NCBI GenBank assembly: GCA_009760885.1
Contig: CM019718.1
Span: forward strand, 32,124,030 to 32,188,029
Length of the DNA: 64,000 nt
Reading direction: 5' to 3'
Source: Achatina immaculata
Taxonomy: Eukaryota > Mollusca > Gastropoda > Stylommatophora > Achatinidae
In this document: positions 33,766 to 45,944 of the stretch, one piece after another
Position numbering within the stretch: the first letter of the stretch is position 1
How the letters are laid out: each line of letters opens with the position of its first letter
The notes under the pieces: model-generated
What the model saw: only the letters and a program-made list of their open reading frames with translations
Database searches by the model: none
What the model was told of the DNA's origin: nothing
Program-made: the position numbers and the translations under genes

Positions 33766-34742
33766 TCCCGTAAAAAACTGGAAAAAACCCCCACATACGG
33801 AATGAAAAACAGTCGTCATAGAGTTAATAAAATTCAAGAGAATAAACAATATTTTGGCAAAAGCCATCTTCAGGGGCAGTAGGAAAGACAGAACAAATGA
33901 AAATATATTGCTTATACAATGTATGCTTTGAGCTATCTATGGAAGTTCAATACTTGTTTTAAAAATGTATCTTCACGTTTGATCTTTTATCCCTTGGTGA
34001 ACTTAATCATACATCTGTGTGTATCTTTTTCTTGATATTGTTGTATCATTTTTATTGCTCTTATCATTTGCTTGTTTTAAGAAGCACTTACTTAACTTCG
34101 AGTATCTTAAAATATTTATCTTAAATGTTTCTTATCAGAATCATATTGTGTTCTGTTTTACAAGCAGTTTTCTCGTTAAAACCTAATCTATTTTCAGGGT
34201 TAGCCAGTATCCATTTTCAGGATTATACAGTATCCATTTTCAGGATTAGCCAGTATCCCTGTCTGTTTCTTTTAACTTTTAGTCTAAAAGACTAAACACT
34301 GTTGGAAAGATTTCTTCAGTTTGCTGCCATCGCGGGAGCAGTCTTCTGCCGCAAGTGCCCTACCATAGAAACGGCATTAAGCTCCAGTTTGCTGGTCACA
34401 ACAGTAGCAAAACACACAACAGCCTGTTTCCAGGGGCCATCGCTGAGAAGGAAGGATACTTTACCCAGCTCTAGTTCTCTTGGCGTGTTCAACCGTTTTC
34501 CAAATATTTTATTGTCATCAGTCACACGTATTTGTAATATTTGCTTCTAATGGTGTGTTTGCAATGTTTACATGTAATCTGTTCTCAGATAAGATGTAAT
34601 CGTTTACCGCCACCTGCACTTGACAAGTAGGAAGATTTTATACCTGGGACCCAGATTAAAGAAACGGTGTGGACTAATTTATGCACCAGATGACTCCCTG
34701 GCCGGGAAAGATCTGCTTAGACAAGGAAAAATAAACACTGCA
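33766..34742. other. No gene recognised; small 24-bp repeat
   Basis: A CCAGTATCCATTTTCAGGAT-type unit occurs three times at 34193-34262. No domain is seen in the short open frames at 34302-34550. Confidence 0.45.
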
Positions 34743-34752
34743 AGTTACAGGA

Positions 34753-35857
34753 TGTGAATCTATATTTATAGTTTATAGACCACTCAAAGGCATTTGATCG
34801 TGTACAACATCAGAAACTTTGGGAAATAATGGAAAGAATGGGATTTCCAACACATATGATACAATTAACATCACTGCTGTATCTAGACCAACAGGCAGCA
34901 GTAAGAATAAATGGTGAAACAACAACTTGGTCTGACATAAAACCAGGGGTCCGTCAGGGGTGCATATTGTCACCTTACTAATTTAACTTGTATATTGAAA
35001 ATATAATGAGGAATGTTAGAGAAGATGTAGACAAAGATTATTATGATGCCATAACAATTAGAGGTTATGAAATACCAGAGATTAGATATGCTGATGACAC
35101 AGTACTACTGTCCACAACACAAAAAGGAATGGAAAAACTAATTATGTCAGTCCGTAAGAACAGCGAATAGCAAAAACCTCTATCTTAATGCAAAGAAAAC
35201 TAAATTGATGAGAACTGACAAAACAAACAAGGCAGCTGAAATATGTATCAATGAGGAAAAAATGGAAGAAGTGGAGAATTTTGAATATCTTGGATCACTG
35301 CTAGTTAATAATGGAGAAACAATGAGGGAAATTAAAAGGAGGACATCTATCGCTCTTCAGAAAGTAAAACAAATAAAGAATCTGTGGAGAGGAGCAGACA
35401 GAACTACAAAAATAAGATTTTTAAGGGCATGCATCTTTCCCATCGCAACATATGCCTGTGAGACCTGGACACTTAACAAAACAGCTGAGAAACACATAAA
35501 TGCCTTTGAATGTAAATGCTACAGAAGAGTTCTTCATGGACACAGAAAAGAACTAATATATCCATACTACAAGATTTTAATATTGAAGAAGGCTGGCTAG
35601 TAAAGAGGATTAAAGAGAGAAAACTTAAATATTTTGGACACATTAAACGTCACGAGAATTTAGAGAAGACAGTCTTGGAAGGGTACATAATGGGAAAAAG
35701 AAAGAGAGGAAGACCAAGGCGAAGATGGCTGCAAGACATCGTTGACGATCTGCAAATGGATGCAGCAGCAGCAGGCCATCTTGCTCTCAACCGAGAATCC
35801 TACAGGAGTGCTGTTTGGGAGGCAAAGTTCCACAAGGGACAAGCAAATAAATAAATG
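34753..35857 (+). mobile_element. LINE family A copy, with 10-bp TSD
   Basis: A 1.1-kb 5'-truncated copy flanked by AGTTACAGGA (34743-34752 and 35858-35867), ending in an (AAAT)n tail. It begins just before RT motif A, reading FIDHSKAFDRV. Motif B is GVRQGCILSPY followed by a stop, and motif C is YADDTVLL (35088). Compared with the copy at 615-2637 it has lost 7 bp at about 35535, shifting the frame before the KRKRGRPRRR segment. Confidence 0.92.
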
Positions 35858-35867
35858 AGTTACAGGA

Positions 35868-36140
35868 AGCGCTGCTGAAGCTACCGCGAACTAGGAGATT
35901 CAGCCACTGCTACCTTACATACTTGTAAAAGCCGACCAAGGGGGTCGATGGGCGGGGCCAGGGACCCCCACCCCCGTAAACAGAGCGGCAGGCTGATACA
36001 GGAGAAATCCAAAACGTCGGTGGGAGGGGCAACGTTAGCAAGGAGACTCGGTCCATAAGGAATGTTGATGAAAACTTGATACAAGAAGTCAACATTCTGA
36101 CAGCACAAGCCCCAGTCACTAAAGACTGCGGAAACATGGT
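35868..36140. other. Short flank, no gene recognised
   Basis: GC-richer than the neighbouring array. Nothing is recognised. Confidence 0.5.
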
Positions 36141-36144
36141 AACA

Positions 36145-37487
36145 CCCGAAACAGGCAACAAAGTAAGAAAGGAAAGCTACTAAATTTAGAATCACAACAA
36201 CAAAAAGAACAGGCAACAAAATAAGAAAGGAAAGCTACTAAATTTAGAATCACAACAACAAAAAGAACAGGCAACAAAATAAGAAAGGAAAGCTACTAAA
36301 TTTAGAATCACAACAACAAAAAGAACAGGCAACAAAATAAGAAGGAAAGCTACTAAATTTAGAATCACAACAACAAAAAGAACAGGCAACAAAATAAGAA
36401 AGGAAAGCTACTAAATTTAGAATCACAACAACAAAAAGAACAGGCAACAAAATAAGAAAGGAAAGCTACTAAATTTAGAATCACAACAACAAAAAGAACA
36501 GGCAACAAAATAAGAAAGGAAAGCTACTAAATTTAGAATCACAACAACAAAAAGAACAGGCAACAAAATAAGAAAGGAAAGCTACTAAATTTAGAATCAC
36601 AACAACAAAAAAACAGGCAACAAAATAAGAAAGGAAAGCTACTAAATTTAGAATCACAACAACAAAAAGAACAGGCAACAAAATAAGAAAGGAAAGCTAC
36701 TAAATTTAGAATCACAACAACAAAAAGAACAGGCAACAAAATAAGAAAGGAAAGCTACTAAATTTAGAATCAAAACAACAAAAAGAACAGGCAACAAAAT
36801 AAGAAAGGAAAGCTACTAAATTTAGAATCACAACAACTAAAAGAACAGGCAACAAAATAAGAAAGGAAAGCTACTAAATTTAGAATCACAACAACTAAAA
36901 GAACAGGCAACAAAATAAGAAAGGAAAGCTACTAAATTTAGAATCACAACAACTAAAAGAACAGGCAACAAAATAAGAAAGGAAAGCTACTAAATTTAGA
37001 ATCACAACAACAAAAAGAACAGGCAACAAAATAAGAAAGGAAAGCTACTAAATTTAGAATCACAACAACTAAAAGAACAGGCAACAAAATAAGAAAGGAA
37101 AGCTACTAAATTTAGAATCACAACAACATAAAGAACAGGCAACAAAATAAGAAAGGAAAGCTACTAAATTTAGAATCACACAACAAAAAGAACAGGCAAC
37201 AAAATAAGAAAGGAAAGCTACTAAATTTAGAATCACAACAACATAAAGAACAGGCAACAAAATAAGAAAGGAAAGCTACTAAATTTAGAATCACAACAAC
37301 AAAAAGAACAGGCAACAAAATAAGAAAGGAAAGCTACTAAATTTAGAATCACAACAACATAAAGAACAGGCAACAAAATAAGAAAGGAAAGCTACTAAAT
37401 TTAGAATCACAACAACAAAAAGAACAGGCAACAAAATAAGAAAGGAAAGCTACTAAATTTAGAATCACAACAACAAAAAGAATAGCA
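36145..37487. repeat. 58-bp minisatellite
   Basis: About 23 units of 58 bp (GAACAGGCAACAAAATAAGA then AAGGAAAGCTACTAAATTTA then GAATCACAACAACAAAAA). Variation is concentrated in the ACAACAAAAA segment: ACAACTAAAA in a cluster at 36830-37080, ACAACATAAA in alternate units near 37130-37370, and small deletions elsewhere. The nearest-neighbour clustering suggests local unit duplication. Confidence 0.97.
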
Positions 37488-37554
37488 AACAGAATCCCGG
37501 GCCCGGCAAGATAGGAAAAAAAAAAAGGTAAGAGCGTCATGAGGGTGTAGCAGG

Positions 37555-38755
37555 ATGGAAGAACTCACAGCAGCACTGACTCTGGAAGAACTCACGGCAG
37601 CACTGACTCTGGAAGAACTCACGGCAGCACTGACTGTGGAAGAACTCACGGCAGCACTGACTGTGGAAGAACTCACGGCAGCACTGACTGTGGAAGAACT
37701 CACGGCAGCACTGACTGTGGAAGAACTCACGGCAGCACTGACTCTGGAAGAACTCACGGCAGCACTGACTGTGGAAGAACTCACGGCAGCACTGACTGTG
37801 GAAGAACTCACTGCAGCACTGACTGTGGAAGAACTCACGGCAGCACTGACTGTGGAAGAACTCACTGCAGCACTGACTCTGGAAGAACTCACGGCAGCAC
37901 TGACTGTGGAAGAACTCACTGCAGCACTGACTCTGGAAGAACTCACTGCAGCACTGACTGTGGAAGAACTCACGGCAGCACTGACTCTGGAAGAACTCAC
38001 GGCAGCACTGACTCTGGAAGAATTCACTGCAGCACTGACTCTGGAAGAACTCACGGCAGCACTGACTGTGGAAGAACTCACTGCAGCACTGACTGTGGAA
38101 GAACTCACGGTAGCACTGACTCTGGAGGAACGCACGGCAGCACTGACTCTGGAAGAACTCACGGTAGCACTGACTCTGGAAGAATTCACTGCAGCACTGA
38201 CTGTGGAAGAACTCACGGTAGCACTGACTGTGGAAGAACTCACGGCAGCACTGACTGTGGAAGAACTCACGGCAGCACTGACTGTGGAAGAACTCACGGC
38301 AGCACTGACTGTGGAAGAACTCACGGCAGCACTGACTCTGGAAGAACTCACGGCAGCACTGACTGTGGAAGAACTCACGGCAGCACTGACTGTGGAAGAA
38401 CTCACTGCAGCACTGACTGTGGAAGAACTCACGGCAGCACTGACTGTGGAAGAACTCACTGCAGCACTGACTCTGGAAGAACTCACGGCAGCACTGACTG
38501 TGGAAGAACTCACTGCAGCACTGACTCTGGAAGAACTCACTGCAGCACTGACTGTGGAAGAACTCACGGCAGCACTGACTCTGGAAGAACTCACGGCAGC
38601 ACTGACTCTGGAAGAATTCACTGCAGCACTGACTCTGGAAGAACTCACGGCAGCACTGACTGTGGAAGAACTCACTGCAGCACTGACTGTGGAAGAACTC
38701 ACGGTAGCACTGACTCTGGAGGAACGCACGGCAGCACTGACTCTGGAGTCACTCT
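37555..38755. repeat. 27-bp minisatellite with 594-bp duplication
   Basis: Forty-four near-perfect units GAAGAACTCACGGCAGCACT plus GACTGTG. The plus strand is open from an ATG at 37555 as a nine-residue repeat EELTAALTV, 400 codons; a minus-strand frame is open across the same span. The variant block with GAGGAACGC at 38125 recurs at 38719, exactly 594 bp (22 units) on, so half the array is a copy of the other half. I treat the frame as non-coding because it is a direct consequence of a stop-free unit. Confidence 0.96.
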
Positions 38756-38757
38756 AG

Positions 38758-39127
38758 ATACTCTGTTGCCTGTGGGTACTGTACACAGGGACAGGAACTG
38801 GTCCCTCAACATAAAATTAAAGAACGCGTTAAACACGGAGATAATATTTTACCGCGAGAATTCTTTGGAAAACATCTTCTCATTTGACTACAAACCTTGG
38901 TTCTAAGGACTGTTATAGCCGGAGGTGGGGTGGGGGATACGTTCTCTGCTCTAATTAAATGTCTCCTATGCGTGCGTCTCAAATAGCCTCTGACAGTCCA
39001 AGTCCAGCTCCTGGCCTTCTCGTGGCAGAACTGTTCAAACTGACAGGAGAAGGGGTGAAAGCAAATATCTGGCGCCTGAAAACCAGACGCTTCGGGTAGA
39101 TGAGAGTCATGTTTGATAGCTCATCTA
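38758..39127. other. No gene recognised
   Basis: Unique-looking DNA between the 27-bp array and the modular repeats. Confidence 0.45.
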
Positions 39128-39129
39128 CC

Positions 39130-39930
39130 GCTGCTGGAGAGATTCTTCAGCTGTCGTGCGTGGGGTGAAACTCCTCCCGGCCAATGAAGAAAAATGCGAT
39201 TAGGGTTGCTGCGCAGCGCCGTCTTGGAAAAGGTGAAGGATTAAGTGAAGTGATCAGTAGTCTCGAGGCCAGGACTACTCCAATCACAGCACCTCTGCTC
39301 TAGAGGACGGCCACGTCCTATACACACCCATATTGGGGCAGATTGCCTAAACTGGTTTAACCCAGGGGTTAAACTAAGACATTACTGGCGAGATTCTTCG
39401 GCTGCTTCGCGTGGAGTGAAATTCCTCCCGGCCAAATAAGAAAATACGAAAATGCGACTAGGGTTGCCGGGCGGCGCCGCTGTAAAAAGGTGATGGAAAG
39501 GAGACAGTGAAGTTTAATCTGTATGTCCATTGGTCTCGCGGCAAGAGCTACTCATACCACAGCACCTCTGCTCTAGAGGCCGGCCACGTCCGATATACAC
39601 CCATACTGGTGAAATATGCCTAAACCGGCTTAACCCAGGGGTGAAACTTGATGATTACTCATGACACGGTACCTCCGCTCTAGAGGTCGGTCACGTCCTA
39701 AACACGCCCATGCTGAGATAATACGCCTAAACCGGCTCAACCCAGGGGTGGAACTTACTAGTGTCGAGGATTCGTCCTCCTGGACAAAAGCTCCGTCCTG
39801 GTCACAATTAGGAAGGGTAGCGACCACGACCACAAAATGCTGAAGTCGGAGACACTGGACCAGTGCAGTCTAGATAGCCAACCACCTCTCACCCGGCGGG
39901 GATGTATGCGTATCCTAATCACGCTGAGGT
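39130..39930 (+). repeat. Tandem modules of a dispersed GC-rich repeat
   Basis: Two modules of about 250-260 bp (from 39146 and 39392) share GAGATTCTTC, ACTCCTCCCGGCCAA, GCACCTCTGCTCTAGAGG, GGCCACGTCC, ACACCCATA and TTAACCCAGGGG. A third, shorter module (39665-39760) repeats only the CTCTAGAGG to AACCCAGGGG part. They lead directly into repeat H copy 2, so all may be one composite element. Confidence 0.75.
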
Positions 39931-39931
39931 T

Positions 39932-40183
39932 TTCTGGTGAGAAAGTCCAACTCTAGATTAAACTGGTACAACGAAAACCACGGTGTCACGCAATCCCGCT
40001 TCTGAGACCCACCGAGAATACAAGCTCAAGCCCTGCGATACTCTGAACCTCTTGTGTTCCTATCGGGGATCTCGTGTGGTCCTTTCGAGGACCACAGGGG
40101 AACCACGGGACCTATCGAGTACCACAAGAGTAAATTCAGTACGATCACGGGGCGGTCTTGGTGGTAGAAGCAACGAAGAAGAA
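39932..40183 (+). mobile_element. Dispersed repeat H, copy 2, with (GAA)n tail
   Basis: Second copy of the unit at 22079-22371, colinear from GGTGAGAAAGTCCAACTCTA to GGTGGTAGAAG and then (GAA)n. Its middle has an extra ATCTCGTGTGGTCC-type segment compared with copy 1. Confidence 0.75.
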
Positions 40184-41030
40184 GAAGAAGACTACAAACT
40201 TTCAATTATAGAAGAAGAAAAAAATGCTGTTTGATTTCTATCAGATCCTGTATGGCCATAATACACAACATTACAAGTTTCAAGCAACGTTGCTAAACCC
40301 AGTAGTACAAGTATTAGCTCAACTATATGGAGATTATATACGCTCTCAGTACTTTATCATTTAAGTTAGAAGACATAAAGCAACAGAGACCTTTCAGAAA
40401 TATGTAACATATAAGCTGAGGACACCAGACAAACAAATGAAGAAGTTCTCTGAGAACTAGGACAACGAAAACTAATTCAAATTACAAGAAACAAATATAG
40501 TCCTGGGACGTGATAAGTCATAGTTCAGACACCCAGGTAAATCACTAGAAAACACAAGAGAAAAAAGAAGAGAAGGAAGACTGGAGAAACGTTATCTCAA
40601 AGGACTAGCCACCGCTGATTTACAAGACCGTGGACCACTATGCAAGAATGGCTGAGGCCACAGTCAAATGTTGCAAGAAGAAAACTCGACAGTAATGCGG
40701 GCCGAAGGCTGGCGTACCGCACCCAGGGCAATTCACAGAACAAACAGTACAACACAACATAGGCCCACGGGACATTACGGTACAGGCATTTACGCAAATC
40801 AATTCAGTTATTTACGCATTACGATAAGTTATTTAGTCGTTTTCACACATTCAACACAATCACGTCACTAACAGTATACAACCTGTTACCGGAATCTTGT
40901 GAAAGTTCAGTAAACAGTCGTGATCACTAGACAAGTCTAAAACTGCGAGGAACATCGAAAACTAAATAAAGAATATGCAGGCAAATTAAAAGGGAGATCA
41001 ACTTTACATCTATATATATTCAGTGGGCAT
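40184..41030. other. Mostly unrecognised; possible LINE relic
   Basis: Around 40430-40700 the plus strand reads, across frames, EVLRELGQRKLIQITRNKY, then a Lys/Arg-rich KRREGRLEKRYLKGLA. This resembles the C-terminal segment of the LINE families above. The match is weak and I do not assign it. Confidence 0.3.
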
Positions 41031-41031
41031 A

Positions 41032-41125
41032 ACATCCCTTGATGAGACTGAAATCATCGCCGAGGACAGGACATCTTGGCGAACTACCATGCGGGCCCTA
41101 TGTGACGTTTAACGGCACGGGAAGG
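41032..41125 (+). mobile_element. LINE family D 3'-end scrap
   Basis: About 95 bp matching 62515-62610 and 23950-24046: CATCCCTTGATGAG, GCCGAGGACAGG, GCGGGCCCTATGTGACGTTT and AACGGCACGGGAAGGAT, followed by (TA)n instead of ATAAG repeats. Confidence 0.8.
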
Positions 41126-42210
41126 ATGTAATATATATATATATATATTTTTTTTTTTAATGAATTGATGTTTGACAGGTTGTCTAATCGATTGCTCAAC
41201 AGGGCGTCCTACTTGTCCTATAGGTTGTCCGATGGGGTCCTATAAGTTGTCCAACAAGGACGGTAAAATCTGGTCCTCTCTCTTCCTATATCTTAACTGA
41301 CTACAAACCAAAAATACAAAACTCTAAAACAGAATATATTCAAACATGTACAATATTTAGACAATATATATATCACGACTGACGTACTTACTCTGTCAAA
41401 ACACAGATGTGGAGCACCAAACCAGAGAAACATCCAGGTCAGAATGGAAATCCTGAATTCAGTCAACAAGCCAGGCAAACGAAAAGCAGAGAAACGGGAA
41501 AATTCAACCCGGCAACAGATAAGCCAGGCCAATCATGGAAAACCAAAATTTAACTCTGAAAACGGAGCTAAAACTGTACCACAGAATCTCTGAAACTTTT
41601 CGCGCCATGATTAATACATTCATGAAAACAGTCCCCAGCCAAAAGAATGTGAAATTGTTCCTCAGATTCGGTATATCAAATTATATAAAATTATATCCTT
41701 AAAAAAATTGTTATAAAATGATATCCTTAAAATTATATCCTTAACGAAAGTGAAACCAGAAAAGGTTTGGTTGCGTGGGGTATATATGTACACAAATGTG
41801 TACTGTACATGAGGTATATATATAGATATCTTTTCTCAGAAGTGGTCTGTAGGTTGTACCCGGCTCTGAAAAGAAGATTCCGGGAAATGGAACGGGCTGA
41901 AACCCCCAACTCCTTACATAGCATAGCAGCGCAGGTTTCCAGCCTGCTCTATGTGTTCTTTTATTTGTCAGGATATTTTTCATGTCACAAAGTACTTTTT
42001 AATGGGGGAGGGGAGAGGGGTGGGAGAGGGAGAGAAATAAAAAGCCTTGGGGGGGGGGGGGGAGGAGGGTCTCATTTTTCTTTTTACACTTCAGAATGTG
42101 TTTTATGTATCTTCTTATGTTGCTCAGATTATAGCAGAGTTCACTCTTCTTGTCTTAATGTTGTAATGTCTGTGCAGAAAATTTCATTGTGCTATTTCTC
42201 CCCCGATCTA
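41126..42210. other. No gene recognised; (TA)n, poly-T, poly-G
   Basis: Includes (TA)n/poly-T (41130-41159), a TTGTCC-type short repeat (41170-41260) and a G-rich tract with a run of about 13 G (42049-42062). Short open frames lack recognisable domains. Confidence 0.45.
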
Positions 42211-42214
42211 TATT

Positions 42215-42885
42215 ACTGCGTTCAGACCTCCTTATATTGATCTCTATCAGTGAGTTCAGGCCTCTTTATACTGATCTGTATCATTGAGTTCAGGCCTCTT
42301 TATACTGATCTGTATCACTGAGTTCAGGCCTCTTTATACTGATCTGTATCACTGAGTTCAGGCCTCTTTATACTGATCTGTATCATTGAGTTCAGGCCTC
42401 TTTATACTGATCTGTATCACTGAGTTCAGACATATTTATACTGATCTGTATCATTGAGTTCAGGCCTCTTTATACTGATCTGTATCATTGAGTTCAGACA
42501 TATTTATACTGATCTCTATCAGTGAGTTCAGGCCTCTTTATACTGATCTGTATCATTGAGTTCAGGCCTCTTTATACTGATCTGTATCATTGAGTTCAGG
42601 CCTCTTTATACTGATCTGTATCATTGAGTTCAGGCCTCTTTATACTGATCTGTATCACTGAGTTCAGGCCTCTTTATATTGATCTGTATCACTGAGTTCA
42701 GGCCTCTTTATACTGATCTGTATCATTGAGTTCAGGCCTCTTTATATTGATCTGTATCACTGAGTTCAGGCCTCTTTATACTAATCTGTATCACTGAGTT
42801 CAGGCCTCTTTATATTGATCTGTATCACTGAGTTCAGGCCTCTTTATATTGATCTGTATCACTGATTTCAGACATATTTATATTG
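42215..42885. repeat. 34-bp minisatellite
   Basis: About 19 units of TGAGTTCAGGCCTCTTTATA plus CTGATCTGTATCAT, with CAGACATATTTATA and ATTGATCTG variants. Confidence 0.96.
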
Positions 42886-42919
42886 ATGTTGATGTCTTGC
42901 ACACCAAACTGTACCCTAC

Positions 42920-43100
42920 GCATGAATGTTATTATGATAATGATGTATGATCGTTATTATGGCAATTTTGATGTATGATTGTTATTATGATAATGACGAA
43001 TTATTGTTATTATGATAATGACGAATGATTGTTATTATGATAATGACGAATGATTGTTATTATGATAATGACGAATGATTGTTATTATGATAATAAATAT
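42920..43100. repeat. 25-bp minisatellite
   Basis: About seven units of GAATGATTGTTATTATGATA plus ATGAC. Confidence 0.93.
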
Positions 43101-43184
43101 CCTTCTATAAGAAGAAAAACTCTTGTTCATGTTCCCTTCATTGTTCCTTATCCTTGTCTCTGCCTACTAAAACTGTGACCTAGA

Positions 43185-43365
43185 TTTTTTGGCTGTGAGG
43201 TCGCTGGTGTAAGCAGAGCTTTCTTGGCTTGGCTGGTGACGCGGTCTGGTGTAAGCACAGCTTTCTTGGCTTGGCTGATGGCGCTGTCTGGTGTAAGCAG
43301 AGCTTTCTTGGCTTGGCTGTGAGGTCGCGGGTGTAAGCACAGCTTTCTTGGCTTGGCTGACTTGT
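43185..43365. repeat. 42-bp minisatellite, four copies
   Basis: GTGTAAGCAGAGCTTTCTTG plus GCTTGGCTG recurs at 43207, 43249, 43291 and 43331, with variable connecting bases. Confidence 0.9.
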
Positions 43366-43450
43366 GAGATTTTCTGACCTGGGACTTGCTACGTTTGTGT
43401 CAAGACGACTTTTTGTAGGGTTTTTTTTGTCATATTCTGTTCTTTGTTTA

Positions 43451-44252
43451 TATCTCTGGTTATATCTAAGAAACAGAATCCACCAGCATGCAGTATTAAA
43501 TTAAACGGAACTATTCTAAAGCAGGTGCAGAAATTCAAATACCTTGGAGCAGTAATAACTTCAGATGGGAAATGCAGAACAGAAATTAGGAACAGAATAG
43601 GCCAAGCAAAGACTGCATTTCAGAGAATGAGAAACATATTAGCTAACACATCTTTATCAATGAATGTTAGAAAAAAAAAGTAAAAGTAAAGATAGTCCCA
43701 TAGCAAAATGCCGTAGGGGGTGAAGCGTTAGAGACCTCATTATGCTGGGTCATCAGCGTATGAGGTAGGGTGACCAGTTCCTTTCCTCGCTGGAATGTTA
43801 GAAAACGAGTCCTAAAATGCTATATTGAACCTATCTTTTTATATGGAAGTGAATCATGGACAATAGGCAATTCTGCACAAAAATCATTGGAAGCAACAGA
43901 AATGTGGTTTATTAGAAGAATGTTGCGAATCCCCTGGACAGCAAAAATAACTAATGAAGAATGTATGAGAAGAGATGGAGAGACAAAAAACCTTGTCAAA
44001 AAGATAAGAGAGAGACATTGTACTTTCATAGGACATGCAATGAGAAGAGGGGGCATTGAAAATATTATAACAACAGGAAAAATAGAAGGAAGAAGATCAA
44101 GAGGAAGACCAAGAGAAATGATACTGGACAGTCTGACGGAATGGTGTGAGAGGAGATCACCAACTGAATTGATGGCCTGCATGAAGGATCGGGTACTCTG
44201 GAGAAGCATAATAGCCAACGCCAGTCGGCACGGCACATGATGATGATGATTA
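43451..44252 (+). mobile_element. LINE family B copy, with 13-bp TSD
   Basis: A 5'-truncated copy flanked by perfect TGTTCTTTGTTTA duplications (43438-43450 and 44253-44265) with a (GAT)n tail. It encodes VQKFKYLGAVITSDGK, LSMNVRK, then after a 118-bp insertion KRVLKCYIEPIFLYGSESW and RMLRIPWTAKITNEECMRR, ending RSIIANASRHGT and a stop. This is the RT-associated C-terminal region; the RT palm is missing. Confidence 0.93.
43675..43792 (-). mobile_element. SINE-like insert in family B, with 13-bp TSD
   Basis: A 118-bp insert flanked by perfect GAATGTTAGAAAA duplications (43662-43674 and 43793-43805). Read on the minus strand it ends GACTATCTTTACTTTTAC then T-rich bases, similar to the 3' ends of the SINEs at 22631 and 60054 (TTTACC repeats). 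No A or B box remains, so it is either a 5'-truncated SINE or another short retroelement. Confidence 0.82.
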
Positions 44253-44284
44253 TGTTCTTTGTTTAGCATTTTGTGTGTATGTGT

Positions 44285-44935
44285 GTAGGTGAGAGTGAGT
44301 GAGTGAGTGAGTGTGGATGTGGGAGAGAGAGAGAGGAGAGAGAGTAGGGACGGAGGAAAGATAGACCGACAGAGAGAGAGAGAGGAGAGAGAGAGTAGGA
44401 ATGGAGGAAAGATAGAAAACTGTAGCACTGAACAAAAAGGTAAACGTTGTGTGAGTGTGAGTGAGTGTATGTGTAAGTGTGTGGTGAGTGAGTGAGTCTG
44501 TGTGAGTGAGTGTGTGTGAGAGTGTGTATGTGTGTGAGTGAGTGTGTGTGTGAGTGTGTGTGAGTGAGTGAGTGTGTGTGTGAGTGAGTGTGTGTGAGTG
44601 AATGTGTGGGTGAGTGAGTGTGTGTGAGTGTGTGAGTGAGTTAATGTGTGAGTGAGTACGTGTGTGAGTGAATGTGTGTGTGAGTGAGTGTGTGTGAGTG
44701 AGTGAGTATGTGTGTGAGTGAATGTGTGTGTGAGTGTGTGAGTGAGTTAATGTGTGAGTGAGTACGTGTGTGAGTGAATGTGGGAGTGAGTACGTGTGTG
44801 AGTGAATGTGGGAGTGAGTACGTGTGTGAGTGAATGTGGGAGTGAGTACGTGTGTGAGTGAATGTGGGAGTGAGTATGTGCGTGAGTGAGTTAATGTGTG
44901 ACTGAGTACGTGTGTGAGTGTGTGTGTGTGTTCTC
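44285..44935. repeat. GTGA/TGTG low-complexity tract
   Basis: GAGTGAGTG and TGTGTGAGTG motifs, with GA-rich insertions at 44320-44415 and a regular block GTACGTGTGTGAGTGAATGT repeated at 44770-44880. Confidence 0.92.
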
Positions 44936-45538
44936 ATGGACTGGGATTGAGATGATCCTGAGGGAAGTAGGGAGCAGATGAGAGCAGGGAAGACACAAAA
45001 TTCTGAAATTATGGAACAAGTTTGACACGATGAAAGCAGGATCCTGAGGTATATGATCTAAACTTGAGTGTTCTTGTGGTAGTGGAGCTGCTCAAAAGCT
45101 TGAATCCTTGGTCTTATCTGAAAAGCAAAGGTAGCTGCATTTTTCAAGTCCTTAACTTCGGACTATTCTTTCACTTATTATAATCGTTCTGGTAGTCGTG
45201 GAAGATCATGCTCCTCTGATCTGTGCCGTCCTCCATATTTCTCATACATTCAGTTTTCTTTCTTTCTTCTTTTGATATGATCATGCTTCTATATTTGCAT
45301 TACACGAAACAGCTTACATTAAAATGACAACCACAGACCACGTGATATGTTGTCATGGAGACGGAGTTAAGCGTCCATAAGTTTTACGATGAAAGTGTCA
45401 TCTAAAACAAGAAAGATAAATGGGTTTTCAAAGATCGCTTTACGAAACAATTCAAGTTTAGGCAAGGTCTTACTTAGAAAGGACGTGACGGGGAATGTTT
45501 CAGTTCAAGTTTATGATTTGTGAAAATAGGCTACAGGC
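44936..45538. other. No gene recognised
   Basis: Unique-looking sequence; nothing is supported. Confidence 0.45.
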
Positions 45539-45539
45539 T

Positions 45540-45848
45540 GTCTGTCAGGGAAAGTGACGGCCAGTACCGGCTACAGGTTGTCTGTCGGGGAAAGTGACGG
45601 CCAGTACCGGCTACAGGTTGTCTGTCGGGGAAAGTGACGGCCAGTACCGGCTACAGGTTGTCTGTCGGGGAAAGTGACGGCAGTACCGGCTACAGGTCGT
45701 CTGTCATGGAAAATGCCGGCCAGTACCGGCTACAGGTTGTCTGTCATGGAAAATGCCGGCCAGTACCGGCTACAGGTTGTCTGTCAGGGAAAGTGACGGC
45801 CAGTACCGGCTACAGGTTGTCTGTCAGGGAAAGTGACGGCCAGTACAG
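45540..45848. repeat. 40-bp minisatellite
   Basis: Eight units of CTACAGGTTGTCTGTCGGGG plus AAAGTGACGGCCAGTACCGG. One unit lacks a C and two carry ATGGAAAATGCC in place of GGGGAAAGTGAC. Confidence 0.96.
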
Positions 45849-45944
45849 GTGAATATCCCTGCTAAAGTGGTGTATGTGGACAGCCGGGGCAAGGCGGTGA
45901 AGAAAATGTCCAAGAACCTGCAGATATGATTGAAGGCTGTACAT

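Noticed and set aside
37407..38729. A 440-codon Ser/Val-rich minus-strand frame across the 27-bp array
   Set aside because: Both strands are open because the 27-bp unit lacks stops; without expression or constraint data it is not a gene.
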